The position numbers were made by a program, and so were the translations under genes. Source: an uncultured Clostridium sp. (GTDB lineage: Bacteria > Bacillota > Clostridia > Lachnospirales > Lachnospiraceae). Taken from it: a stretch of DNA of 6,503 nt. Where the stretch lies: positions 1 to 6,503 of the forward strand of contig URFM01000092.1 in NCBI GenBank assembly GCA_900547035.1, written 5' to 3'. Positions 1 to 5,547 of the stretch are shown in pieces. The notes under the pieces are model-generated. The model was not told where the DNA came from, ran no database searches, and saw nothing but the letters and a program-made list of their open reading frames with translations. Position 1 is the first letter of the stretch; each line of letters opens with the position of its first letter.

Positions 1-28
1 TCAAAAAAGGCGCATACCATTTTCTCAT
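1..28 (-). CDS. 5' end of an unidentified gene coupled to mnmA (partial)
   Basis: Only the first nine codons lie in the window, reading MRKWYAPFL with no stop before the edge, so the product cannot be identified. The start is supported by two things in the sequence. Its ATG overlaps the mnmA stop in an ATGA junction, typical of translationally coupled genes. An AGGAGG Shine-Dalgarno sequence lies 9 nt upstream (plus-strand 38-43), inside the last codons of mnmA. There is no terminator hairpin between the two, so it would be the fourth gene of the iscS-iscU-mnmA transcript. It could instead be a chance open frame that stops just outside the window; the ribosome binding site makes a real gene somewhat more likely. 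Confidence 0.5.
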
Positions 29-1110
29 ACAATCGTTCCTCCTCCTGCCACGTAATCTCCCTGATAAAAAACCAGAGCCTGTCCCGGTGTCGCCGCCCGC
101 ACAGGCCGGTCAAATTCGCATTCTACCAGGTCTTCTCCGATCTGGCGAATCACACATGGCTCTTCTCTATGGCTGTAACGGATTTTCGCCGTCAGGCGCC
201 TCTCCTTTCCATGGAGTCCGTCTATTGCCATCCAATTCAGTTTACTACACCGAACTGTATTTGTAAATATATCTTCATTTTCCCCGATTACCACCTCATT
301 GGTTTCCGGACGGATGGCTGCTACAAAAACCGGATGTCCCATGGACAGATTCAATCCCTTGCGCTGACCCACCGTATAGTGGGTAATGCCCTTATGGCTT
401 CCCAGCACATTGCCTTCCAAGTCCACGAAATTTCCAGGACAGTCCTTTTTCCCCGTATACCGTTCGATAAACGCAGCGTAATCATGATCCGGAATAAAAC
501 AAATTTCCTGGCTGTCCGGCTTTAAAGCCACATTCAAGCCAATGTTTTCTGCGATCCGCCGGATTTCCTCTTTCTCATAATCCCCTACCGGCATCAGTGT
601 TCTGGCAAGCTGCTCCTGAGTCAGATTATAAAGAGCGTAAGTTTGATCTTTTTTGGCAGTGACAGAGCGCCGGATGGCGTAGCGCCCATTTTCCAGCCGC
701 TCTACCCTGGCGTAATGGCCGGTGGCAATGTAATCGGCTCCCAGGCCCAGGCTTTTGGTGAGAAGGGACTCCCATTTCACATATCGATTGCAGGCAATAC
801 ATGGATTAGGAGTCCGGCCCGCCAGGTATTCTGCCGCAAAATAGTCCATCACCTTCTGCCGGAACACATCCCTAAAGTTCATCACATAGTAAGGAATATT
901 CAGGCGGGCAGCCACTCGTCTGGCATCTTCCACGGCGCTGAGACCGCAACAGCCTCCTTCTTCCTCCTGGACCGCCTGAGGCTCATCCTGCCAAACCTGC
1001 ATAGTGACCCCGATGACCTGATATCCCTGCTCTTTCAACAAATAGGCCGCCACGGAGGAGTCAACTCCTCCGGACATGCCTACTACTACAGTCTTCTTAC
1101 CTTCTGCCAT
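25..1110 (-). CDS. mnmA: tRNA-specific 2-thiouridylase MnmA
   Basis: MnmA is a cytoplasmic enzyme that adenylates and then thiolates U34 of the tRNAs for Lys, Glu and Gln, using persulfide sulfur that starts at a cysteine desulfurase. Counting from the ATG at 1110 the protein has 361 residues, the usual family length. Visible motifs are the PP-loop ATP site SGGVDSS (13-19), GGCCGLSAVEDARRVA (52-67), NPCIACN (102-108) with the presumed catalytic Cys107, ATGHYAR (129-135), and SQEICFI (200-206) with the partner Cys204. The C-terminal part has the family's HYTVGQRKGL stretch (244-253) and the beta-barrel end. An in-frame TTG at 1116, directly after the iscU stop, is an alternative start adding two residues; I prefer the ATG, although the TTG has better spacing to a purine-rich stretch. 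It follows iscU with essentially no gap, so the two are almost certainly co-transcribed with iscS, the likely sulfur donor. All key residues are present. Confidence 0.97.
   Translation of the reverse strand: MAEGKKTVVVGMSGGVDSSVAAYLLKEQGYQVIGVTMQVWQDEPQAVQEEEGGCCGLSAVEDARRVAARLNIPYYVMNFRDVFRQKVMDYFAAEYLAGRTPNPCIACNRYVKWESLLTKSLGLGADYIATGHYARVERLENGRYAIRRSVTAKKDQTYALYNLTQEQLARTLMPVGDYEKEEIRRIAENIGLNVALKPDSQEICFIPDHDYAAFIERYTGKKDCPGNFVDLEGNVLGSHKGITHYTVGQRKGLNLSMGHPVFVAAIRPETNEVVIGENEDIFTNTVRCSKLNWMAIDGLHGKERRLTAKIRYSHREEPCVIRQIGEDLVECEFDRPVRAATPGQALVFYQGDYVAGGGTIV
38..46 (-). promoter_or_regulatory. Ribosome binding site for the gene downstream of mnmA
   Basis: The minus strand reads AGGAGGAGG here, encoding the Gly-Gly run near the MnmA C-terminus. 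An AGGAGG core sits 9 nt before the ATG at 28-26. Glycine codons could give this by chance, but the ATGA overlap with the mnmA stop makes a functional role plausible. Confidence 0.5.
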
Positions 1111-1116
1111 GGCCAA

Positions 1117-1554
1117 TCAATAATCTTCCTCTTCTTCCTCTTCCTCGATATTGTCTTTTGGCTTTTCCAGGCCCTCGATGGTGATTCCGTTTTTCTGGGC
1201 GTAGTCCCAAAGAGCCGCATGAATCGCCTCCTCCGCCAGAAGTGAGCAGTGAATTTTCACCGGTGGAAGTCCGTCCAGGGCCTCGCACACCGCCTTGTTG
1301 GTCACCTGCATAGCCTCATATATAGTCTTTCCCTTTACCAGTTCCGTAGCCATGCTGCTGGTAGCAACGGCCGCGCCGCAGCCGAAGGTTTTAAATTTTA
1401 CATCCCGGATCACCTGGTTCTCATCAATATCCAGATAAATCCGCATAATGTCTCCGCACTTTGGATTTCCAACAGTGCCCATACCGCTGGGATTTTCCAT
1501 CTCCCCCACATTCCGGGGATGCTCAAAATGATCCATCACTTTTGCTGTATACAT
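1117..1554 (-). CDS. iscU: Fe-S cluster assembly scaffold IscU/NifU-like
   Basis: This is a 145-residue scaffold on which sulfur from the cysteine desulfurase and iron are built into a cluster before transfer to apo-proteins in the cytoplasm. The three conserved cysteine ligands are visible: Cys33 in GNPKCGD (with Asp35), Cys59 in TFGCGAAVATSS, and Cys103 in KIHCSLLAEEA (with His102), matching the IscU pattern. It lacks the extra ferredoxin-like and C-terminal domains of full NifU. The start ATG at 1554 has an AGGAG ribosome binding site (plus-strand 1563-1567) 8 nt upstream. It lies 34 nt after iscS and directly before mnmA. An oddity is the C-terminal tail after about residue 134: seven glutamates then DY (137-145), absent from E. 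coli IscU. SufU is less likely, because the spacing and flanking residues fit the IscU/NifU N-terminal domain. It may correspond to the MisU member of the minimal MIS system. Confidence 0.94.
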   Translation of the reverse strand: MYTAKVMDHFEHPRNVGEMENPSGMGTVGNPKCGDIMRIYLDIDENQVIRDVKFKTFGCGAAVATSSMATELVKGKTIYEAMQVTNKAVCEALDGLPPVKIHCSLLAEEAIHAALWDYAQKNGITIEGLEKPKDNIEEEEEEEDY

Positions 1555-1562
1555 ATTTCTTT

Positions 1563-1567
1563 CTCCT
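1563..1567 (-). promoter_or_regulatory. Ribosome binding site of iscU
   Basis: The minus strand reads AGGAG, 8 nt before the ATG at 1554, and fixes the iscU start. The 34-nt iscS-iscU gap holds this site and no terminator, which supports one transcript. Confidence 0.8.
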
Positions 1568-1588
1568 ATCGTCTTTTTATTTATGATT

Positions 1589-2767
1589 CTACCTTTTCTT
1601 TAAATAATCCTCATAGAGAGGGGACATGCCTCTTAAATATTCCACAATCTGCCGGATCTGCTCCGCCACATAGTCCATCTCTTCCATGGTATTCTCCTCG
1701 CTTAAAGTCAGCCGCAGGGAGCCATGAGCAATCTCGTGAGGCAGGCCGATTGCCAGCAGCACGTGGGAGGGGTCCAGGGATCCGGAGGTGCAGGCGGAAC
1801 CGCTGGAGCCGCAGATTCCTGCCATATCCAGCTTAATCAAAAGCGATTCTCCTTCAATAAACTGGAAGGCAAAGTTCACATTGTTGGACAGCCGCTCCGT
1901 TCTGGAACCATTGATCCTGGTAAACGGCACTTTCTCCATGACCTGTTCCATCAGGTAATCCCGCAGACGGCCTTCCTTGCTCGTGCGCTCCTCCATCGTC
2001 TCCATGGCGATTTCCACCGCCTTGCCGAAGCCCACAATACCGGGTACATTTTCCGTACCGGCCCGGCGCTTTCTCTCCTGAGCGCCCCCATGGATAAAGG
2101 AACGGATTTTCACGCCCTTCCTAATATAGAGGAAACCGATGCCCTTCGGCCCCTGAAGCTTGTGGGCGCTGGCGCTGAGCATATCGATGTTGTACTCATC
2201 CACGGAAATCGGCACATGGCAGTAGGCCTGAACCGCATCGGTGTGGAATAAGATTCCATTCTCTTTCGCAATCTGTCCAATCTGACGGATGGGTTCAATG
2301 GTTCCGATTTCGTTATTGGCGAACATAATGGAAATCAGGATGGTATCCGGCCGGATCGCCTTCCTCAGCTCATCTATTTTAACCACTCCCTGCTCATCCA
2401 CATCCAGGTAGGTTACCTCAAACCCGCGTTTTTCCAGATATTCACAAGTATGAAGCACTGCATGGTGCTCGATCTTGCTGGTGATGATGTGCTTGCCTTT
2501 TCCGGCATATGCTTCCGCCGCAGCCACCAAAGCCCAGTTGTCAGACTCGCTTCCTCCTGCGGTAAAATAAATCTCATTGGTCTTGGCGCCCAGGGAATGG
2601 GCAATTACCTCCCTGGCATGGGCAACTGCCTCCCGGCTTTTCGAAGAAAAGTCGTAGATTGAGGATGGATTGCCGTAGTATTCCGAAAAATAGGGCAGCA
2701 TGGCCTCCACCACTTCCGGTCTGGTCTTGGTGGTAGCCGCATTGTCCAGGTAAATCATCTGTTTCAT
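1589..2767 (-). CDS. iscS: Cysteine desulfurase IscS/NifS family
   Basis: This PLP-dependent enzyme converts cysteine to alanine and carries the sulfur as a persulfide for IscU, MnmA and other acceptors. It has 392 residues, slightly shorter than E. coli IscS (404). Features in order: MIYLDNAATT at 4-13; GGSESDNWA (71-79) in the cofactor domain; KIEHHAV (98-104), with His101 stacking on PLP; NNEIGTIEPI (151-160); HTDAVQ (175-180), with Asp177 contacting PLP; SASAHKLQGPKG (198-209), with Lys203 forming the Schiff base; RAGTEN (235-240); and SSGSACTSGS (321-330), with Cys326 as the persulfide carrier on a long group I loop. It is the first gene of an operon with iscU and mnmA. A good promoter lies about 70 nt upstream. 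The Met at codon 4 is a possible alternative start; the ATG at 2767 has GGCGG 9 nt upstream, a moderate ribosome binding site. No iscR-like gene lies next to it in the window. Confidence 0.96.
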   Translation of the reverse strand: MKQMIYLDNAATTKTRPEVVEAMLPYFSEYYGNPSSIYDFSSKSREAVAHAREVIAHSLGAKTNEIYFTAGGSESDNWALVAAAEAYAGKGKHIITSKIEHHAVLHTCEYLEKRGFEVTYLDVDEQGVVKIDELRKAIRPDTILISIMFANNEIGTIEPIRQIGQIAKENGILFHTDAVQAYCHVPISVDEYNIDMLSASAHKLQGPKGIGFLYIRKGVKIRSFIHGGAQERKRRAGTENVPGIVGFGKAVEIAMETMEERTSKEGRLRDYLMEQVMEKVPFTRINGSRTERLSNNVNFAFQFIEGESLLIKLDMAGICGSSGSACTSGSLDPSHVLLAIGLPHEIAHGSLRLTLSEENTMEEMDYVAEQIRQIVEYLRGMSPLYEDYLKKR

Positions 2768-2793
2768 AATTAAAATCCGCCTTTCATCATTTT

Positions 2794-2832
2794 TACGTAG
2801 AAACGTAGTATGAAGGTAAAAGCTTCATCTAC
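2794..2832 (-). promoter_or_regulatory. Hairpin-forming 5' leader of iscS mRNA
   Basis: Between the predicted transcription start (near 2833) and iscS the minus strand can form two local hairpins. The first pairs plus-strand 2805-2808 with 2829-2832 and 2810-2815 with 2823-2828 (4 plus 6 bp, one bulged base, 7-nt loop). The second pairs 2794-2798 with 2803-2807 (5 bp, 4-nt loop). They share bases 2805-2807, so they cannot both form fully. No T-run follows, so this is not a terminator. It may protect the 5' end of the message or be coincidental; I do not recognise a riboswitch class. Confidence 0.35.
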
Positions 2833-2839
2833 CTTTCCT

Positions 2840-2868
2840 ACTATACCATTTTATTCCTATTGTTTCAA
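2840..2868 (-). promoter_or_regulatory. Sigma-A-type promoter of the iscS-iscU-mnmA operon
   Basis: The minus strand carries TTGAAA (plus-strand 2863-2868), exactly 17 bp, then TATAGT (2840-2845). This is close to the vegetative consensus of five of six bases in each box. Transcription would begin near 2833, giving a leader of about 65 nt before iscS. The -35 box sits in the centre of a palindrome, so a protein bound there should block RNA polymerase. Confidence 0.75.
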
Positions 2869-2878
2869 TAGGAATAAA
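2850..2878. promoter_or_regulatory. Perfect palindrome, likely operator over the iscS -35 box
   Basis: Arms of 13 bp (2850-2862 and 2866-2878) are perfect inverted copies around a 3-nt TTT centre; the core arm is ATTCCTATTG. It covers the whole -35 box and most of the spacer of the iscS promoter. The AT-rich dyad, its position and the controlled genes fit a dimeric repressor site; Rrf2-family regulators such as IscR are the obvious candidates for an iscS promoter, but that assignment is inference. It is not followed by a T-run on either strand and precedes both divergent genes, so a terminator is unlikely. It also lies 60 bp upstream of the flippase start and could influence that gene. Confidence 0.65.
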
Positions 2879-2927
2879 GTAATATCCATTTTTCCTTCCG
2901 CATATATTGATAGTAATTTTCCTTGTC

Positions 2928-2932
2928 AGGAG
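2928..2932 (+). promoter_or_regulatory. Ribosome binding site setting the flippase start
   Basis: AGGAG lies 5 nt before the ATG at 2938. An upstream in-frame TTG at 2923 would put this site inside the coding region and has no comparable site of its own, so the ATG is preferred. Confidence 0.75.
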
Positions 2933-2937
2933 TTCCT

Positions 2938-4500
2938 ATGATTTCTTCCCCCTCTTCTCTTCAGGCTTCCTGGCTGACACCGCGCAAAAAAGCCTTCCTT
3001 ACCGGCACCCTGCTCCTCACCGGCACCGGTTTTCTCTGTCGGATTCTGGGGTTCTTTTACCGGATTTTTCTCTCCAGAACCATCGGCGCAGAAGGGCTCG
3101 GCATCTACAACATGGTCCATCCGGTATTTGGCATCTGTTTTTCACTCTGCGCCGGTTCCCTGCAAACCGCTTTAAGCCAGTATGCGGCGGCCAACCTAAA
3201 AAAAGGGCGGAACGCCTTTTACAGTGCCCTGGCTGCTTCTTTGTCCCTCTCCCTTCTGCTGGCCTTTCTGGTCTGCCGCTTTGATGAATCGATTGCCTCC
3301 AGGCTTCTGCTGGAGCCGCGCTGCGCCCCCTACCTCCCCGTCATTGCCTTGTCGGTGCCCTTTGCGGCTCTGCACGCCTGCATCAATGGATATTACTATG
3401 GAATGCAGCAGTCCAGAATCCCTGCTTTTTCCCAGGTGGCGGAACAGGTCATCCGCATGGGAGCCGTTTTTTTTATCGTAAATTCCTGGGCTGAAAGCGG
3501 TCGGGCCATTACTGTTTTTCTCGCCGTATACGGGCATTTGATCGGGGAAGCGGCTTCCGCTCTCTTCTGCCTGCTCTCGCTTCTTTTCTTTCCACCAAAA
3601 GGAGAGATAAAGGCCAGAACGTCCTTTTTTCTTTCCTCCGGATTCACTCCTGTTTTCGAGAACATGGCCCCTTTGATGTCCTTAGCTCTCCCTCTGATGG
3701 GCAGCCGCCTGGTACTTAATCTCCTTGGAAGCGCGGAGGCAGTCTGGATTCCCAACCGCCTTGCCGCCTCCGGCCTAACTTCCCAAGAAGCTTATTCCGT
3801 TTACGGTGTTCTCACCGGCATGAGCCTGCCTTTTATCTACTTTCCCTCTGCTATCACCAATTCAGTGGCAGTTCTCCTGCTGCCCGCCGCCTCCCAGGCC
3901 CAAGCCGACGGAGACGCAGGAAGGATTTCCCGATTAATCTCCATGTGCCTGCGCTACAGCTGCTATATGGGAATCCTCTGCATCGGAATTTTTTCCATGT
4001 TTGGACTGCCTCTGGGGTTAAGCGTTTTTCACAGTGAGGAAGCGGGGCGCTTCATGATCTGCCTTGCCTGGCTCTGCCCCTTTATGTATCTGGCCTCTAC
4101 CCTGGGAAGTGTCCTGAACGGCCTTGGAAAAACCTCTGTTACCTTTGGGCTGAATGTAGTGTCCATGCTCATCCGCCTGGGGTTCGTACTCTTTGCCATA
4201 CCCCTCTTTGGCATCCGGGGGTATCTCTGGGGGCTGCTGGCCAGTGAAATCGCCCTGGCTCTTCTGGATCTTCTGCTCCTTCGGCAATTTGCCCTATTTT
4301 CCTGGGACTGCTTCGACATGCTGATCAAACCTGTTTTGTTTATGGCCATTGCAGTGGGGCTCTACTTCTTTTTTGCTCCGTTGTTAAGCTTTGGCAGTTC
4401 GTTTCCCCTATTTGTGGAGACGGGAATTCATATTATGGTTATCTGCGCAGCCTACTGCGGACTGCTTCTGCTGGCCCATCTGGCAAGAGGTAAAAGATAA
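2938..4500 (+). CDS. SpoVB/MVF-type polysaccharide (lipid-linked sugar) flippase
   Basis: This is a 520-residue integral membrane protein of the MOP superfamily (polysaccharide transporter, SpoVB/YtgP/MurJ-like), which flips undecaprenyl-linked sugars or peptidoglycan precursors across the cytoplasmic membrane. The N-terminus fits the SpoVB group: a short basic stretch (RKK 16-18), a first hydrophobic helix (about 20-40), then RIFLSRTIGAEGLGIYNMV (42-60). GYYYGMQQ (151-158) and LNGLGKTS (393-400) are at places typical of the family. About a dozen to fourteen hydrophobic segments run to residue 513, ending in a basic ARGKR tail, and the length fits the family. It is divergent from iscS and convergent with the suf genes, so it is probably a single-gene unit. 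Members act in spore cortex formation, cell-wall synthesis or surface polysaccharide export; the sequence alone does not say which, so no symbol is given. I see no clear promoter of its own. Confidence 0.85.
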   Translation: MISSPSSLQASWLTPRKKAFLTGTLLLTGTGFLCRILGFFYRIFLSRTIGAEGLGIYNMVHPVFGICFSLCAGSLQTALSQYAAANLKKGRNAFYSALAASLSLSLLLAFLVCRFDESIASRLLLEPRCAPYLPVIALSVPFAALHACINGYYYGMQQSRIPAFSQVAEQVIRMGAVFFIVNSWAESGRAITVFLAVYGHLIGEAASALFCLLSLLFFPPKGEIKARTSFFLSSGFTPVFENMAPLMSLALPLMGSRLVLNLLGSAEAVWIPNRLAASGLTSQEAYSVYGVLTGMSLPFIYFPSAITNSVAVLLLPAASQAQADGDAGRISRLISMCLRYSCYMGILCIGIFSMFGLPLGLSVFHSEEAGRFMICLAWLCPFMYLASTLGSVLNGLGKTSVTFGLNVVSMLIRLGFVLFAIPLFGIRGYLWGLLASEIALALLDLLLLRQFALFSWDCFDMLIKPVLFMAIAVGLYFFFAPLLSFGSSFPLFVETGIHIMVICAAYCGLLLLAHLARGKR

Positions 4501-4519
4501 TTCCTTCTTAAGCAAAAAC

Positions 4520-4565
4520 AGCCCGGTTTTCAGGAGACACTCTAAAGCGTTCCAAAAACCGGGCT
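4520..4565 (-). terminator. Rho-independent terminator of the suf genes
   Basis: The 11-bp arms AGCCCGGTTTT and its complement (4520-4530 and 4555-4565) form the lower stem. The intervening 24 nt can extend it with a 3-bp (4533-4535 with 4551-4553) and a 5-bp helix (4537-4541 with 4546-4550) closed by a 4-nt loop. Read on the minus strand, the stem is followed by GTTTTTGCTT, a proper U-tract. On the plus strand the following bases are not U-rich, and a G-U pair in the inner helix becomes an A-C mismatch. It therefore fits the minus-strand suf transcript best, with possible weaker action on the flippase transcript. Confidence 0.8.
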
Positions 4566-4604
4566 CTCATATTCTCTCTATTATGCCTTCCTGAGCTGTT
4601 GACA

Positions 4605-5525
4605 TTATTTTAAAAATCCGCTGATAATTTGTTCCTCTGCTTCCTGCTCCGTAAGCCCCATGGTCATAAGCTTTATAATCTGCTCTCCTGCGATCTTTCC
4701 GATAGCAGCCTCATGAATCAGGGCCGCATCGATATCGTTTGCCACTAGTCCGGGAACCGCGATAATCTTGGCATCGTCCATAATGATGGCGTCGCACTCG
4801 GAGTGGCCGGAGCACTTGGCGTTTCCATTGATTTTGGAGCGGAAGGTCTGCACCGACTCCTCCCTCGCGACGGAACGGGATACCAAATCCGTGCTGGCAT
4901 TTTCCCCGTTTAAATCAATCTCATAGTCGCTGACGGCATTTTGGGTTCCATGGGTCATCAGACGCTCCCGCACCACCAGTTTGGCCCCCGATGCCAGCTC
5001 AGCCCGCGTCACCCGCTCCGTGGAGTCTACTCCCTTAATCTGGACCATCTCCATCTCCATATAGCTGTTTTCATCCATATGAGCCTCTGTAACGGGATTC
5101 AAAATTCGTTTTCCCCGTCCGTCGCCCTCTCCGTAATGTTTCTCCACATATTTAACCTTTGCGTTTTTTCCCAGAAAAAACCGGTGGATGCCATCATGCT
5201 CCGAATCCTGGTCCCCGCAGTTATTGATTCCGCAGCCAGCAACAATCACCACATCCGCATCATCGCCGATATAGAAGTCGTTGTAAACCATCTCCTTCAA
5301 GCCGCTCTCACTGACTACAACCGGGATATGAACGCTCTCATGCTTTGTACCCGGCTTGATCCGAATGTCAATTCCGTTTACATCCTTTTTGGTTGTAATT
5401 TCAATGTTGGCTGTGGTGTGGCGGCCCGCCATCTGTCCGTTTGCGCGGATGTTATAGGCGCCTTCAGGCACATCGTGGAGGTCTGCCACCTCCCTCAGCA
5501 ATCGTTTCTGAATTTCATCTATCAT
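4605..5525 (-). CDS. Short SufB/SufD-family Fe-S assembly scaffold (SmsB-like)
   Basis: The 306-residue protein matches the SufB/SufD beta-helix core and C-terminal helical region but is much shorter than E. coli SufB (495) or SufD (423). It would act in the cytoplasm with SufC as an ATP-driven cluster scaffold. Visible features are HIPVVVSESG (66-75), a Cys/His-rich segment CGINNCGDQDSEHDGIH (98-114), VRERLMTHG (185-193), Cys238 and Cys244 in KCSGHSECDAIIMDD, and ALIHEAAIGKI (268-278). By my manual alignment Cys244 matches E. coli SufB Cys405, and His271-Glu272 match SufB His433-Glu434, so it is more SufB-like than SufD-like in its functional residues. The start ATG at 5525 has GGGAGG 8 nt upstream. 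It lies 22 nt after sufC, with no second SufB/D gene, SufS or SufU nearby. This two-gene form fits the minimal SMS type seen in archaea and anaerobic bacteria. Automated annotation may call it SufD or SufB. Confidence 0.9.
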   Translation of the reverse strand: MIDEIQKRLLREVADLHDVPEGAYNIRANGQMAGRHTTANIEITTKKDVNGIDIRIKPGTKHESVHIPVVVSESGLKEMVYNDFYIGDDADVVIVAGCGINNCGDQDSEHDGIHRFFLGKNAKVKYVEKHYGEGDGRGKRILNPVTEAHMDENSYMEMEMVQIKGVDSTERVTRAELASGAKLVVRERLMTHGTQNAVSDYEIDLNGENASTDLVSRSVAREESVQTFRSKINGNAKCSGHSECDAIIMDDAKIIAVPGLVANDIDAALIHEAAIGKIAGEQIIKLMTMGLTEQEAEEQIISGFLK

Positions 5526-5533
5526 GACCTATG

Positions 5534-5539
5534 CCTCCC
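5534..5539 (-). promoter_or_regulatory. Ribosome binding site of the SufB/D-like gene
   Basis: The minus strand reads GGGAGG, 8 nt before the ATG at 5525, inside the 22-nt gap after sufC. It fixes the start, and with no terminator in the gap it supports co-transcription with sufC. Confidence 0.8.
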
Positions 5540-5547
5540 TTTTCTCA

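Noticed and set aside
643..1245. 200-codon plus-strand open frame opposite mnmA and iscU
   Set aside because: It is antisense to two firmly identified genes, has no recognisable domain and crosses their junction.
1249..2251. Plus-strand open frames of 195 and 175 codons opposite iscU and iscS
   Set aside because: Both overlap conserved motifs of the real genes on the other strand, and their low-complexity products are typical of antisense reading.
2880..2922. Possible plus-strand promoter for the flippase (TAATAT at 2880-2885 or GATAGT-like boxes further right)
   Set aside because: No -35 box at acceptable spacing; TTGTTT at 2860-2865 is only 14 bp from TAATAT.
4508..4570. Minus-strand 20-codon open frame that spans the suf terminator hairpin
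   Set aside because: It coincides with the inverted repeat and lacks a convincing ribosome binding site; the terminator explains the sequence.
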